64,000 nucleotides of DNA from Bacteroidota bacterium (GTDB taxonomy: Bacteria > Bacteroidota > Bacteroidia > 2-12-FULL-35-15): NCBI GenBank assembly GCA_017303895.1, contig JAFLBF010000013.1, positions 1 through 64,000 on the forward strand. Reading direction: 5' to 3'. Each line of letters begins with the position of its first letter. Position 1 is the stretch's first letter. Made by a program: the position numbers and the translations under genes. The notes beneath the pieces were generated by a model. That model made no database searches. It was not told the DNA's origin and worked only from the letters and a program-made list of their open reading frames with translations. Positions 1 through 9,590 of this stretch are shown here, one piece after another.

Positions 1-2
1 CC

Positions 3-920
3 GGCTCCCTTTCTTTTTTATCGAATTTGCAATATGCCCCATTTTTATACACTACAGCCGCTTCTGTGGTGATCATTCCTACTGATTATGTGCTCGAAAA
101 ACCAGTAAACGCTACTTTGATCCGTGTACCGGAACCTAGAGCCAGTTTTGCTGTATTGCTCGAAGCTTACAATCAGATAAAAAATAATAAAAAAGGAATT
201 GAGCAACCTTCCTTTATTCCTGCATCGGCACAATTGGGTGAGGATGTTTACATTGGAGCATTTGTAAGTATTGGAGAGAATGCTGTGATCGGCAAGAATG
301 TAAAGATCTTTGCGAACTCTGTTATTGGCGACAATACAGTGATCGGTGATAATACCATCATTTATGCCGGTGTCCGTATTTATTCGGATTGCGTGATCGG
401 TAAGCATTGTACCATTCACTCCGGTGTGATCATCGGTGGTGATGGTTTTGGTTTTAATCCGAATAGTGAGAATAATTACAAGAAAGTACCACAGATTGGA
501 AATGTGATCATCGAGGATCATGTGGAAATCGGTTCTAATACTACTATCGACAGAGCCACATTAGGCTCTACGATCATCCGAAAAGGAGTGAAGCTGGATA
601 ATTTGATCCAGATCGCACACAATGTAGAGATCGGTGAGAATACAGTAATAGCTGCACAAACCGGGATCTCGGGTTCTACCAAAATTGGTAAGAACTGCAT
701 GATCGGTGGGCAGGTAGGTATTGTTGGGCATTTGCATATTGGAGATGGCGTTAAGATCGCAGCACAATCAGGCATTGGTCAGAACTTGAAAGATAATGAA
801 ATGGTGCAAGGTTCACCTGCATTTGCTGTAGGCGATTACAGACGTTCCTATGTTATGTTTAGAAGTTTACCTTCAAAGATCAAAGAATTAGAAAATACAA
901 TCAAGAATCAAAATAATTAA
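3..920 (+). CDS. lpxD: UDP-3-O-acylglucosamine N-acyltransferase (5' end cut by the window edge)
   Basis: Third acylation step of lipid A synthesis: transfers a 3-hydroxyacyl chain from ACP to the 2-amino group of UDP-3-O-acylglucosamine in the cytoplasm. The frame is open from base 3, so the TTG at 27 is not the start; about 35-40 N-terminal residues lie outside the window (305 codons visible, family about 340). The visible part begins in the uridine-binding domain, followed by many left-handed beta-helix hexapeptide repeats (I-G-x-N-x-x-I type) and the helical C-terminus ending at a run of Lys/Asn. The motif [10 protein letters not shown] carries the likely catalytic His (E. coli His239). 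It is followed after 4 bases by lpxC/fabZ, so it belongs to the lipid A operon. Confidence 0.96.
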   Translation, partial: GSLSFLSNLQYAPFLYTTAASVVIIPTDYVLEKPVNATLIRVPEPRASFAVLLEAYNQIKNNKKGIEQPSFIPASAQLGEDVYIGAFVSIGENAVIGKNVKIFANSVIGDNTVIGDNTIIYAGVRIYSDCVIGKHCTIHSGVIIGGDGFGFNPNSENNYKKVPQIGNVIIEDHVEIGSNTTIDRATLGSTIIRKGVKLDNLIQIAHNVEIGENTVIAAQTGISGSTKIGKNCMIGGQVGIVGHLHIGDGVKIAAQSGIGQNLKDNEMVQGSPAFAVGDYRRSYVMFRSLPSKIKELENTIKNQNN

Positions 921-924
921 TAAA

Positions 925-2349
925 ATGAGCGTAAAGCAAAGAACACTAAAACAAGCAGTGAGTATTTCCGGTGTAGGTTTACATACCGGTAAGCAAGTAA
1001 ACCTGACATTTGTTCCTGCACCTGAAAATCATGGCTACAAATTTCAACGTGTAGATATGCCCGGCAATCCCATCATTGATGCGGATGTGGACAATGTGGT
1101 GGACACATCACGTGGGACTACACTTGAACAAAATGGTGCTCGTGTGCACACTACAGAGCATGTGCTTGCTGCGCTTGTTGGTATGGAAGTAGATAATTGT
1201 TTGATCCAGTTGGATGGTCCTGAAATGCCGATCATGGATGGCAGTTCCATGCCGTTCATTAAAGTAATTGAAGCTACCGGAATCGTAGAACAAAATGCGG
1301 AGAGAGAATATTTTGTGTTGACAGAGAATTTAACTTTTGAAGATCCTGTTAAAAAAGTTGAGATGCTGGCTGTGCCTCAAGATGCCTTCAGAACAACCGT
1401 AATGGTAGATTATAATTCGGATGTGTTAGGAACACAACATGCTTCGATGTACACTTTGAATGAATTTAAATCGGAGATCGCCATGTGCAGAACCTTTGTG
1501 TTCTTACATGAATTAGAAGCGCTGTTAGCACATAACCTGATCAAAGGTGGTGACATGAATAATGCCATCGTTTTAGTTGACAAAGAAGTAGCGCCTGAAA
1601 AGATCGCTCACTTAAAAAAGGTGTTCAATAAAGAGGATGTAGAAGTTAAAGGTCGTGGTGTATTGAATAATACGACCTTGCATTTTTTCAATGAGCCTGC
1701 CCGTCATAAACTACTTGATATTGTTGGCGATTTAGCATTAGTTGGTGTGCCTTTGAAAATGCATGTATTGGCTGCTCGTCCCGGACATGCCGGAAATGTT
1801 GCTTTTGCAAAAAAGATCAAGGAATTGATCAAATCAAAAAAGAAAAACAATCTTGTTCATTTCGATCTTACAAAGAAACCTTTGTACGATATCAATGATA
1901 TTACTAAAATGCTTCCTCACCGCTATCCATTTTTAATGGTTGACAAAGTGATGGAAATGGATGCCAACAGTATTGTGGGTGTAAAGAATATTACACTAAA
2001 CGAACCATTCTTCACCGGTCACTTTCCTGATAATCCTGTATTTCCGGGCGTAATGCAGATCGAAGCGATGGCTCAGGTGGGTGGAATATTTGCCCTGTCA
2101 CAAGTTCCTGATCCGGAATATTACAGCACTTATTTCATGAAAATTGATGGTGTGAAATTCAAACAAAAAGTAATTCCTGGAGATACGATCGTGTTTAGAC
2201 TTACATTGGAAAGTCCGATCAGAAGGGGGTTGGTAAACATGCGCGGAATTGGCTATGTAAATGGAAAAGAAGTAGTGGAAGCTGTTATGCTTGCACAAGT
2301 GATCAAAGATAAACTACCTAAAGAAGCCAATACGGCTGTAACAGCATGA
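925..2349 (+). CDS. lpxC/fabZ: Bifunctional UDP-3-O-acyl-N-acetylglucosamine deacetylase / 3-hydroxyacyl-ACP dehydratase
   Basis: A 474-residue fusion. Residues 1 to about 300 are LpxC, the zinc deacetylase committing to lipid A: TTEHVLAALVG gives a zinc His, ARHKLLDIVGD the HKxxD zinc ligands, and RPGHAGN the general acid His. Residues from about 315 are FabZ, the beta-hydroxyacyl-ACP dehydratase of fatty acid synthesis: MLPHRYPFLMVDKV has the catalytic His and PGVMQIEAMAQ the catalytic Glu. This fusion is characteristic of Bacteroidota and couples the two uses of 3-hydroxyacyl-ACP. It starts 4 bases after lpxD and its stop overlaps the lpxA start by 4 bases (ATGA), implying translational coupling. 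Confidence 0.97.
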   Translation: MSVKQRTLKQAVSISGVGLHTGKQVNLTFVPAPENHGYKFQRVDMPGNPIIDADVDNVVDTSRGTTLEQNGARVHTTEHVLAALVGMEVDNCLIQLDGPEMPIMDGSSMPFIKVIEATGIVEQNAEREYFVLTENLTFEDPVKKVEMLAVPQDAFRTTVMVDYNSDVLGTQHASMYTLNEFKSEIAMCRTFVFLHELEALLAHNLIKGGDMNNAIVLVDKEVAPEKIAHLKKVFNKEDVEVKGRGVLNNTTLHFFNEPARHKLLDIVGDLALVGVPLKMHVLAARPGHAGNVAFAKKIKELIKSKKKNNLVHFDLTKKPLYDINDITKMLPHRYPFLMVDKVMEMDANSIVGVKNITLNEPFFTGHFPDNPVFPGVMQIEAMAQVGGIFALSQVPDPEYYSTYFMKIDGVKFKQKVIPGDTIVFRLTLESPIRRGLVNMRGIGYVNGKEVVEAVMLAQVIKDKLPKEANTAVTA

Positions 2350-3119
2350 GTAATTTAAGCTATATACATCCTGATGCTAAGATCGGGAAAGACGTAACCA
2401 TTTCTCCTTTTGCTTCCATTTATGAAGATGTAGAGATTGGAGATGGTACCTGGATCGGACCGAATGTGACGATCTTTCCGAAAGCTCGTATAGGAAAAAA
2501 CTGTAAGATCTTTCCGGGTGCAGTGATCGCTGCTATTCCTCAAGATCTTAAATTTAAAGGAGAAGAGTCCATTGTTCAAATTGGTGATAACACAACCATT
2601 CGTGAATGTGTGACAGTGAATAGAGGTACAGCCGATAAAATGAAAACGGTTGTAGGAAGCAATTGTTTGATCATGGCGTATGCGCATATTGCACACGATT
2701 GTATTGTAGGCGATAATGTTATTATAGCAAACAGTGTGAATCTTGCAGGACATGTGGATATTGAGGATTGGGTGATCATTGAAGGTGGAACAGGAGTAGG
2801 GCAGTTCGTTCGTATTGGTGCACATTCATTTATCTCCGGATTAGCAGGTGTGCGTAAGAATGTTCCTCCATTTACGAAAGCTGCACGTGAACCATTGCAA
2901 TATGTGGGTGTCAACTCTGTTGGTTTAAGAAGAAGAGGCTTCAGCAATGAAACCATTTCTCAGATAGAAGATATTTATAGAACCTTATATGTTAAAGGAC
3001 ACAATGTAACCAATGCATTGGCCATTATCGAACAAGAAGCACCGGCTTCAGCAGAAAAACAACAGATCCTTGATTTTATCCGTAATTCAAAAGATGGGAT
3101 CATGCGTGGTATCTCCTAA
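2346..3119 (+). CDS. lpxA: UDP-N-acetylglucosamine O-acyltransferase
   Basis: First step of lipid A synthesis: O-acylation of UDP-GlcNAc from 3-hydroxyacyl-ACP. The 257 residues match the usual family length. The N-terminal two thirds are hexapeptide beta-helix repeats. AYAHIAHDCIVGD contains the catalytic His (E. coli His125), and the C-terminal third is the helical domain (GLRRRGFSNETI onwards). The start overlaps the lpxC/fabZ stop by 4 bases. The operon order lpxD, lpxC/fabZ, lpxA is the common Bacteroidota arrangement. Confidence 0.97.
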   Translation: MSNLSYIHPDAKIGKDVTISPFASIYEDVEIGDGTWIGPNVTIFPKARIGKNCKIFPGAVIAAIPQDLKFKGEESIVQIGDNTTIRECVTVNRGTADKMKTVVGSNCLIMAYAHIAHDCIVGDNVIIANSVNLAGHVDIEDWVIIEGGTGVGQFVRIGAHSFISGLAGVRKNVPPFTKAAREPLQYVGVNSVGLRRRGFSNETISQIEDIYRTLYVKGHNVTNALAIIEQEAPASAEKQQILDFIRNSKDGIMRGIS

Positions 3120-3130
3120 TTTATTTATAG

Positions 3131-3754
3131 GTGAATATTAAACTGGATAATATTGGCAAGCGTTACAATTTCGAATGGATATTCCGGAATGTAACGCTTG
3201 ATCTTTCTCCGGAGCATAACTATGTGATCCTGGGTGCCAATGGATCCGGTAAATCAACCCTTTTGCAGGTGATTGCCAGTAATCTGATCCATTCCGAAGG
3301 AACAATTGAACATAGCGTTACAGGAAAAAAACTAGATGTAGATCATGTGTATAAGTACATCAGCTATGCAGCTCCTTATCTTGATCTGTTTGAAGAATTT
3401 ACCTTGATCGAGTCCATCGAATTTCATTCAAAATTCAAATCCTTTCAAAAAGGATTAACAGTGAATGAGATCATGAAATTGACGGAGTTGGAAAAAGCAA
3501 AGAACAAGCAGTTGAAATATTATTCATCCGGTATGCGTCAGCGTGTCCGTTTAGCCTTAGCAGTATTAAGTGATACACCATTGTTGTTGTTAGATGAGCC
3601 CACATCCAATTTGGATAAGAAGGCCATCGACTGGTATCAGAAATTAGTAAATGATTTTTCAAACGATCGAATGATCATTGTAGCCTCGAATCAACAGGAA
3701 TATGAATATCCTTTTTGTGATCAGCAGATCAGTATAGAGGATTATAAAAAATAG
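3131..3754 (+). CDS. ABC transporter ATP-binding protein, no adjacent permease
   Basis: A 207-residue single nucleotide-binding domain starting at GTG. The Walker A motif GANGSGKS is at residues 35-42, the signature is YSSGMRQRV and the Walker B is LLLLDEPTSNLD. The short length resembles CcmA/heme-exporter-type or other small ATPases that pair with a separate permease. It sits 11 bases after lpxA and is probably co-transcribed with the lipid A genes, so a role in envelope export is possible but is inference. No permease gene follows; the ABC-2 permease at 4707-6044 is on the other strand. Confidence 0.88.
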   Translation: MNIKLDNIGKRYNFEWIFRNVTLDLSPEHNYVILGANGSGKSTLLQVIASNLIHSEGTIEHSVTGKKLDVDHVYKYISYAAPYLDLFEEFTLIESIEFHSKFKSFQKGLTVNEIMKLTELEKAKNKQLKYYSSGMRQRVRLALAVLSDTPLLLLDEPTSNLDKKAIDWYQKLVNDFSNDRMIIVASNQQEYEYPFCDQQISIEDYKK

Positions 3755-3763
3755 CAGAAATTT

Positions 3764-4696
3764 TTATTGGTTATTATTCATCACTTCCCACAACACTCCT
3801 TCTTTAAGTGAATAGGTGGATAATCTCATCTTTTTAGTTTCCAATTCACTTAATACAAAATGAACGAGTATGCTGGATATCACCATCATGTCAACACGCA
3901 TCAAAACCAAGCCTTTCATGGCTGTACGTTCCGCTTTGGTGGATTTAATGATAATGTCATAAATAGCAGAACAATCGTCTAATTTAAATTCGTATTCAGT
4001 AATGTTTTTTAGAATTTCAGGCGTGTAAAAGCGGTGCGCGATCATTTCGGCTAATGAGTCGAATGAGCCGGAAGAGCCTATCAATTCTGTGATAGGATAT
4101 TTTTTTACGGCATCCAATAAACTTTGCAATTCTTGTCGCAAATAATTCTTGATCGTTTCTATCTCTTTGTCTGTAATAGGATCGGAAGGGTTAAAGATCT
4201 CTAATAAGCGTGCTGCACCTAATAAGAAACTTTGTTTCCAAAAGATCTGATCTTTGTTGGCAATAATGAATTCCGTACTTCCACCACCAATATCAATGAT
4301 CAGAGAGGTATCATTGCTCATTTTTACGGCAGAACGTACACCATAATAAATAAGTTCAGCTTCTTTATCACCGGAAATAACTTGTACCTCTATACCTGTT
4401 TTTTCTTTTGCAATATTTACAAAGTCGATTCCATTATTGGCGCTTCGGATAGCAGATGTTGCAAAGGCGAATGTTTTATCGACACTATATTCTTCAATAA
4501 TGAGTTTATATTGTACCAGTGCATCAATTCCTCTTTGAAAAGGGATAGGAGCAATGAATCCTTTATTGATCCCTCCTTCACCCAACTTAACCGGGATCTT
4601 GGTTTGGAACAGTTGTTTAGTATCCCGGTTACCGTCAACTTCTACAATTAAAATGTTGAATGTATTTGTTCCCAGGTCAATGATCGCTATACGCAT
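3764..4696 (-). CDS. Ppx/GppA family phosphatase (exopolyphosphatase-like)
   Basis: A 310-residue protein of the actin-like ATPase superfamily that hydrolyses polyphosphate and/or pppGpp. Phosphate-binding motifs are IIDLGTNTFNILIVEV at the N-terminus and LIIDIGGGSTEFI near residue 130, with TSAIRSANNG between them. It lacks the C-terminal HD domain of E. coli Ppx/GppA, as is usual for the short form of about 300 residues. It is the last gene of the leftward run hutI-hutG-permease-ppx, starting 10 bases after the permease stop. It converges on the ABC ATPase gene with only 9 bases between stops. Substrate preference cannot be told from sequence. Confidence 0.92.
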   Translation of the reverse strand: MRIAIIDLGTNTFNILIVEVDGNRDTKQLFQTKIPVKLGEGGINKGFIAPIPFQRGIDALVQYKLIIEEYSVDKTFAFATSAIRSANNGIDFVNIAKEKTGIEVQVISGDKEAELIYYGVRSAVKMSNDTSLIIDIGGGSTEFIIANKDQIFWKQSFLLGAARLLEIFNPSDPITDKEIETIKNYLRQELQSLLDAVKKYPITELIGSSGSFDSLAEMIAHRFYTPEILKNITEYEFKLDDCSAIYDIIIKSTKAERTAMKGLVLMRVDMMVISSILVHFVLSELETKKMRLSTYSLKEGVLWEVMNNNQ

Positions 4697-4706
4697 AAAT
4701 GCTTTT

Positions 4707-6044
4707 TTATCCTTTATAAAACAACCATTTACCTAGTTCTTTCCAGGTAACTTTTTTACCATACATTAAAATTCCAGTACGGTAAATTCTTCCAGCCAGC
4801 CAAGTGGTAAAAATGAATCCAAGAACCAACAAGCCCATAGAAAGAGCCAATTCCCAGCCCGGAACACCAAATGGTAAACGTACCATCATCACGATGGGCG
4901 ATGTAAGCGGGATGATAGAAAACCAGAATGCCATTTGACTTTCCGGATTTTGAATGATCGTTTGTGCTACCACGAATGACAAAATAAGTGGGATGGTAAT
5001 GGGCATCATGAATTGCTGTGTGTCGGCCTCATTGTCAACAGCAGCACCAACTGCAGCAAATAAAGCGCTATACATCAGATATCCTCCTAAGAAATAAAAC
5101 AAGAAGCACAATACAATTGCCTTCATATCCACACTTTTAAAGTCATTCCAAATCTCGGTCACAATATTCGGTTTCTCGATCTTTTTCATGTTCATGTAAT
5201 CCAGATCGGCACCAACTTTTATAACTTCTTCTTTTTGCTGGATCTGCTTCATGTCAATATCTTTAAGGATAGTAGCGGATGCAATACTGTACAACGTGGT
5301 GGTAAGTATAACCCAGAGTAAGAATTGAGTTAATCCTACCAGTGCTACACCAACAATTTTTCCCATCATCAATTGGAATGGCTTAACAGATGAAAGGATC
5401 ACTTCCACAATACGATTCGTTTTTTCTTCCATAACGCCACGCATCACCTGAACACCATATAAGAAAATGAACATATAGATCAGGATCCCGGCACCAAGTC
5501 CAATAGCCATATACAAGCCTGTATTGGTCTTTTTTACATTGCCATCTTCTTCTACTTTCTCGGTGATCAATTTGAATTGCGAATTAACTTCCGCATCCTT
5601 GATAATGTTAAGATCTACTTTATTCTTTGCAAGAATAACATCATACATCATTTTACTGATCGTTCCAACAATGTATTGCTCTACACCAACGCTTAATTGT
5701 TTTTTGTAAAGGATCTTAATCGCATTTCCACCAGAAAGTATATTTCTTGGAATATATAGAATAGCATCATAATCGGTATCGTAAAATCCTTTCTCTGCAT
5801 CCTCAAACGAAACAGGCGGATAGTCGAAGCGGATAAAATCCTTTTGAGGGATAAGGTCAATGAACAATGTGCTTTCATCGATCACTTCGATCTTTTGCTG
5901 ATCCGATTTTTGCATGGATAGCCAGATCGGGACGATCATGATCCCGGCCATTAACAATGGACCAAGGATGGTCATGATGATAAATGATTTTTTCTTGACG
6001 CGTGATAAATATTCACGCTTAATGATCAAAAGAATTTTATTCAT
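4707..6044 (-). CDS. ABC-2 type transporter permease (NatB/YhaP-like)
   Basis: A 445-residue membrane protein. One N-terminal transmembrane helix (after KREYLSRVKKKSF, near residues 20-45) is followed by an extracytoplasmic domain of about 130 residues and then a cluster of helices from about residue 180 to the end. This is the layout of ABC-2 exporters such as sodium or drug efflux NatB. The start overlaps the hutG stop by 4 bases, so it is translationally coupled to the histidine genes. No ATPase is encoded beside it on the same strand. The substrate is unknown. Confidence 0.88.
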   Translation of the reverse strand: MNKILLIIKREYLSRVKKKSFIIMTILGPLLMAGIMIVPIWLSMQKSDQQKIEVIDESTLFIDLIPQKDFIRFDYPPVSFEDAEKGFYDTDYDAILYIPRNILSGGNAIKILYKKQLSVGVEQYIVGTISKMMYDVILAKNKVDLNIIKDAEVNSQFKLITEKVEEDGNVKKTNTGLYMAIGLGAGILIYMFIFLYGVQVMRGVMEEKTNRIVEVILSSVKPFQLMMGKIVGVALVGLTQFLLWVILTTTLYSIASATILKDIDMKQIQQKEEVIKVGADLDYMNMKKIEKPNIVTEIWNDFKSVDMKAIVLCFLFYFLGGYLMYSALFAAVGAAVDNEADTQQFMMPITIPLILSFVVAQTIIQNPESQMAFWFSIIPLTSPIVMMVRLPFGVPGWELALSMGLLVLGFIFTTWLAGRIYRTGILMYGKKVTWKELGKWLFYKG

Positions 6045-7078
6045 AGTGCTTCTTTTTTACAATTCTTAATAAAATCGCTTACCAAATATGCGATTAATTT
6101 TCCTGTTTTATTATCCGTCTTAATATGCGAAAGGACAGGGGCAGCTTCTGCAATGTGTAAATAGGCAGGAGTGGTGTTCTTTGCGCACCAGCTAATGTAT
6201 TGTCGTGCCTGGTTGGCACTAATACCACTGGAGGTTTTGGCACTGGATGGAATGTTTTGAACGGTATCCATATCCAGTTCAATTCCACAATAGGTATCAT
6301 CTGTAAAAGTAATAGCCTGCATAACAGCTTGCTTGAAACCTATTTCTTCATGTACAAAAATATCTTCAAAGAATGTATAATTAATGGTATGGATGTGCTT
6401 TTTTACTTCATCCAATACAGCTTGTGCATTGTAATTTTCGTGCAAACCTACAATTGCATAGTTTTTAAGAAAACCTTCACTATAAGCATAGCTAAAACCA
6501 TTTCCACTGTGCCGTCCTTCCAGTGATCGAAAGTCGGTATGTGCATCGGAATTAATACAATTGATCTTTGCGTGTTTGATCTTTCCGGAGGCTTGTAATC
6601 CTAATGCAGCCCCTTTTATATTTCCAAAGGAATTATTGTGTCCACCACCAATAACGATCGGAATTTTTCCGGAAGCAACGATCGTCTGAATCACTTCTAC
6701 TACACGCTGATCCACTTCTTCTACTAAGCTTCTCAATTTTTCGACCCCTGCTTTTTCAGATGTTTCCATTAGATCATCTACTTCAATATGTCCTAATACC
6801 AATAGCTCTGATCCATCAATGAACTCATTGCTTTGAATGTTGAGAATATTTGATAAAGCAGGTTGCCAGGCGGTGTGGGCACCACCACGTCCAAAATTGG
6901 CTCTAACACCAATATCTTCCGGAATGCCTAAGAGTACAAATCTGGCTTTTGAATTTTTTAGTGTTTGTTCAATATCTTTTGAGGAGATCGTTTCAACCTG
7001 TTCACCCAGTTTTGTTTCACCGGCACGTTTGCGGGTTAGTTTTTGAATATAGCTATGTTCGTAGATCTTCAGGTGCAT
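6041..7078 (-). CDS. hutG: Formimidoylglutamase (arginase/ureohydrolase family)
   Basis: Predicted to hydrolyse N-formimidoyl-L-glutamate to glutamate and formamide, the last step of one histidine-degradation route. The 345 residues carry the manganese motifs of ureohydrolases: IGGGHNNSFGN, NSDAHTDFR (DAHxD) and IELDMDTV (the DxD motif). The start lies 1 base after the hutI stop, which strongly supports the Hut assignment over agmatinase or arginase. The downstream permease overlaps its stop. hutH and hutU are not in the window. Confidence 0.9.
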   Translation of the reverse strand: MHLKIYEHSYIQKLTRKRAGETKLGEQVETISSKDIEQTLKNSKARFVLLGIPEDIGVRANFGRGGAHTAWQPALSNILNIQSNEFIDGSELLVLGHIEVDDLMETSEKAGVEKLRSLVEEVDQRVVEVIQTIVASGKIPIVIGGGHNNSFGNIKGAALGLQASGKIKHAKINCINSDAHTDFRSLEGRHSGNGFSYAYSEGFLKNYAIVGLHENYNAQAVLDEVKKHIHTINYTFFEDIFVHEEIGFKQAVMQAITFTDDTYCGIELDMDTVQNIPSSAKTSSGISANQARQYISWCAKNTTPAYLHIAEAAPVLSHIKTDNKTGKLIAYLVSDFIKNCKKEAL

Positions 7079-7079
7079 A

Positions 7080-8330
7080 CTATTTACTCATTACTTTACC
7101 GTTAATGATCACTGTTTCTATTAAATTACTGCCGAAAGAGTAGGGGATGAATGAGTAATTAGGTATTTCCTGCGTGATAAATACATTTGCTTTTTTACCA
7201 ATGGCAATACTTCCATGTGTATCGCTTAAATTCATGGCATAAGCCGAATTGATGGTTGCTGCATTGATCGCTTCTTCCGGTGTCATTTTATATTGCACAC
7301 AGCATAATGAAAGCATGAAGTTCATGTTGCCACTCGGACTGCTGCCCGGATTATAATCGCTTGCTACTGCCACTGCTAAGCCGGCATCGATCATTTTGCG
7401 TGCTGGAGGGAGGGGCAGACTTAAAAAGAATGCAGCACCTGGTAAGATTGTGGGCATGGTTACTGAACCTTTTAAGGCTTCTATTTCTTTATCGCCAACA
7501 AATTCAAGATGATCAACACTGATAGCACCTACTTCAACGCCTGCCAATACACCACCATAATTACTCAATTGCTCGGCATGAACCTTTGGGATCATGTTAT
7601 ATTTTTTGGCGGCAGAAAGTATCTCAATAGTTTCTTCTTTTGTAAAATAATTTTGTTCGCAAAATACATCGCAATAGTCAGCCAATTTTTCTTCCGCGAT
7701 CTTGGGCATCATTTCATTGATGATAATGTCGATGTATTTTTTACGATCCCCCTTTAAATTAGCAGGAACCGCATGTGCCCCCAAGAACGTTGATTTAATT
7801 GTAAGTGGCGAGCGTTCTTTTAATTTTTTGATCACTCGCAACATTTTTAGCTCTGTTTCTGTACTTAAACCATATCCACTTTTGATCTCTACTGCACCTG
7901 TACCTTGCCACATGATCTCATTTAGTCGTTTTAAAGCACTTTCTATCAACTCTTCTTCACTGGCATCGGCTAAGCGTTTGGCTGAATTAAGTATTCCGCC
8001 ACCACGTTCAAATATTTGTTCGTAGCTTAATCCATTGATCCGGTCAACAAATTCACCTTCTCTGCTTCCTGCATAAACAACGTGTGTATGACTATCACAA
8101 TAACAAGGCATTACTATTTTATCACTGGCATCAATGATGGTCAGATTACTCCAGTCGCTAATCCCTTCCCATTCTTCCATTTTACCGAAACCAACAATGG
8201 TATCGTTCTCAATAGCTAGCCAGGCATCGTTGATCGTATTGAGTTCTTTCATCTTAGATCCTTGTACTTTTACCTGTGGAATATCTTCTACTTGAACAAG
8301 GGATCTTATATTTTTTATCAGAATTCTCAT
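7080..8330 (-). CDS. hutI: Imidazolonepropionase
   Basis: Amidohydrolase that opens the ring of imidazolone-5-propionate to give formimidoylglutamate, directly upstream of hutG in the same transcript. Metal ligands and substrate motifs visible are DSHTHVVYAGSREGEF, KVHAEQLSNYGG, SVDHLEFV and ASDYNPGS. The start MRILIKNIR at 8330 gives 416 residues, the usual length. A longer frame from 8390 would begin inside the terminator hairpin of the upstream gene, so it is rejected. Product flow is HutI to HutG, which sit in reaction order. Confidence 0.95.
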   Translation of the reverse strand: MRILIKNIRSLVQVEDIPQVKVQGSKMKELNTINDAWLAIENDTIVGFGKMEEWEGISDWSNLTIIDASDKIVMPCYCDSHTHVVYAGSREGEFVDRINGLSYEQIFERGGGILNSAKRLADASEEELIESALKRLNEIMWQGTGAVEIKSGYGLSTETELKMLRVIKKLKERSPLTIKSTFLGAHAVPANLKGDRKKYIDIIINEMMPKIAEEKLADYCDVFCEQNYFTKEETIEILSAAKKYNMIPKVHAEQLSNYGGVLAGVEVGAISVDHLEFVGDKEIEALKGSVTMPTILPGAAFFLSLPLPPARKMIDAGLAVAVASDYNPGSSPSGNMNFMLSLCCVQYKMTPEEAINAATINSAYAMNLSDTHGSIAIGKKANVFITQEIPNYSFIPYSFGSNLIETVIINGKVMSK

Positions 8331-8390
8331 GCGCTGAATTTTGCTTACGAATTTAATAATTAAATGGCTTTTTGATCTGTTAATATTCAT

Positions 8391-8420
8391 AAAAAAATCC
8401 CCCGGTTTTTGCCGGGGGAT
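8391..8420 (-). terminator. Intrinsic terminator of the T9SS cargo gene
   Basis: Read leftward, ATCCCCCGG - loop CAAAAA - CCGGGGGAT is followed by a run of T. The stem is 9 perfect base pairs, GC-rich. It lies 3 bases beyond the stop of the 8424-9572 gene and 61 bases before the hutI start, separating the two transcripts. Confidence 0.9.
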
Positions 8421-8423
8421 CTT

Positions 8424-9572
8424 TTATTTATTCACAGTGAATAATCGTTTTTTGTTCATTTGTTTTTGATCAGAAATGCTCAAAACATACGTTCCATTGG
8501 AAAGTGTGGAAAGGTCGAGTTCAATTTTGTTTTCTCCCATGGTGAATGCAAAGCTTCTAGTAGTGATCATCCGTCCCATCATGTCGTTTATCTGAACTGT
8601 CACCGCATCTTGTGTTTTATTAGTATAAACAACAGTTAGATTAGAAGTACTCGGGTTAGGATATAAATTGGTGATGTCCAAACTTGTAGCATTTGTAATT
8701 TCATTGATACCCACCAATGCACAGTTGTTGCTGCAGGTGCAATAAGTAGTAGTTGCAGCTATCGTTCCGGAGTTCCCATCTATCCCGGTTACAGGATGTC
8801 CTGCATCACATATATCTACGTTGGTTGCAATTGAGCCGATCGTTCCAGAACTTAAAGAAACACCTGCAATATTGAATCCTCCACAACTTGGTCCTGCCGG
8901 ACCTGCAATGATGGCTGAATTATACCAGTCTCTGCCTACAGTGATCATACAATTCCCAACATTAAATGTCGCTCCGGTTGAGTTGTAAAAGTCGCGATTG
9001 ATTCTGGTATAAGCATTTGTTCCATTGGTATATGTACTGTTGTATGCATTCCCAATGTCGAAGTTGACAGTTACGTTCCCATTGTTATTGAAAACTCCAA
9101 TTGAATCATATAAATAATCAGATGTGATATTTCCTGTATTGGTTGTTGTTGCTCCATCAGCGGTTGTAAATCGCTGGTTGGTCAATGTTCCGCTGTTGTT
9201 AAATGTAGATGAATTATCAACTACTAATAAGCTATCAATAGAAGCAGTTCCATCGTTCATGAAATCCCCACTTTGTGAGATCATTAATTGATTGGTATTT
9301 ATTGTTCCATAATTATTGAATGTACCTCCGGCAACCCAAAGGTTGGGAGAGTTGACTGCGCCTTCATTACAAAGTATTCCACCATTTGCAATGGTGATCA
9401 ATCCTGAAACCGATCCGGTTGATGTGATACATAATTTTTGTCCGCTAACAATCGTGATGTTACTTGAGTTCGCAGTGCTAATGGTCGTTGTGCAACCGCT
9501 ACCGCATTGGGCATTGATCTTTGATCCAATTATCAGAAAACTGAGTAGTAGTAATGTGTAGTTTTTTTTCAT
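8424..9572 (-). CDS. Secreted repeat protein with T9SS C-terminal sorting domain
   Basis: A 382-residue exported protein. It has a Sec signal peptide at residues 1-21 (ending KINAQ). A long Asn/Thr/Gly/Ser-rich region with repeated N-N-x-G-T and NSSTFNNSGT-like units suggests a beta-helix or beta-solenoid. The C-terminal sorting domain covers about the last 75 residues (LYPNPSTSNLTV, then LSTLSNGTYVLSI and KKRLFTVNK). Such type A domains direct export by the type IX system and are cleaved at the surface. Its function beyond surface display is not recognisable. It is the last gene of the run with the 1110-residue protein 18 bases upstream. Confidence 0.88.
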   Translation of the reverse strand: MKKNYTLLLLSFLIIGSKINAQCGSGCTTTISTANSSNITIVSGQKLCITSTGSVSGLITIANGGILCNEGAVNSPNLWVAGGTFNNYGTINTNQLMISQSGDFMNDGTASIDSLLVVDNSSTFNNSGTLTNQRFTTADGATTTNTGNITSDYLYDSIGVFNNNGNVTVNFDIGNAYNSTYTNGTNAYTRINRDFYNSTGATFNVGNCMITVGRDWYNSAIIAGPAGPSCGGFNIAGVSLSSGTIGSIATNVDICDAGHPVTGIDGNSGTIAATTTYCTCSNNCALVGINEITNATSLDITNLYPNPSTSNLTVVYTNKTQDAVTVQINDMMGRMITTRSFAFTMGENKIELDLSTLSNGTYVLSISDQKQMNKKRLFTVNK

Positions 9573-9590
9573 GTGTTTTGTTGTTTGGTT

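Noticed and set aside
45-521. 158-codon frame on the minus strand inside lpxD
   Set aside because: Shadow of the repetitive hexapeptide code; composition is not protein-like and lpxD is certain.
27-920. TTG at 27 as the lpxD start
   Set aside because: The frame is open to the window edge and the codons before it encode conserved LpxD sequence (LSFLSN), so the gene is cut, not short.
3131-6044. ABC ATPase (3131-3754) and ABC-2 permease (4707-6044) as one transporter
   Set aside because: They are on opposite strands in different transcripts with a gene between; pairing is possible but nothing in the sequence supports it.
8331-8390. Longer hutI start at 8390
   Set aside because: That ATG directly follows the T-run of a strong terminator, and the added 20 residues are not part of the family; the start at 8330 fits.
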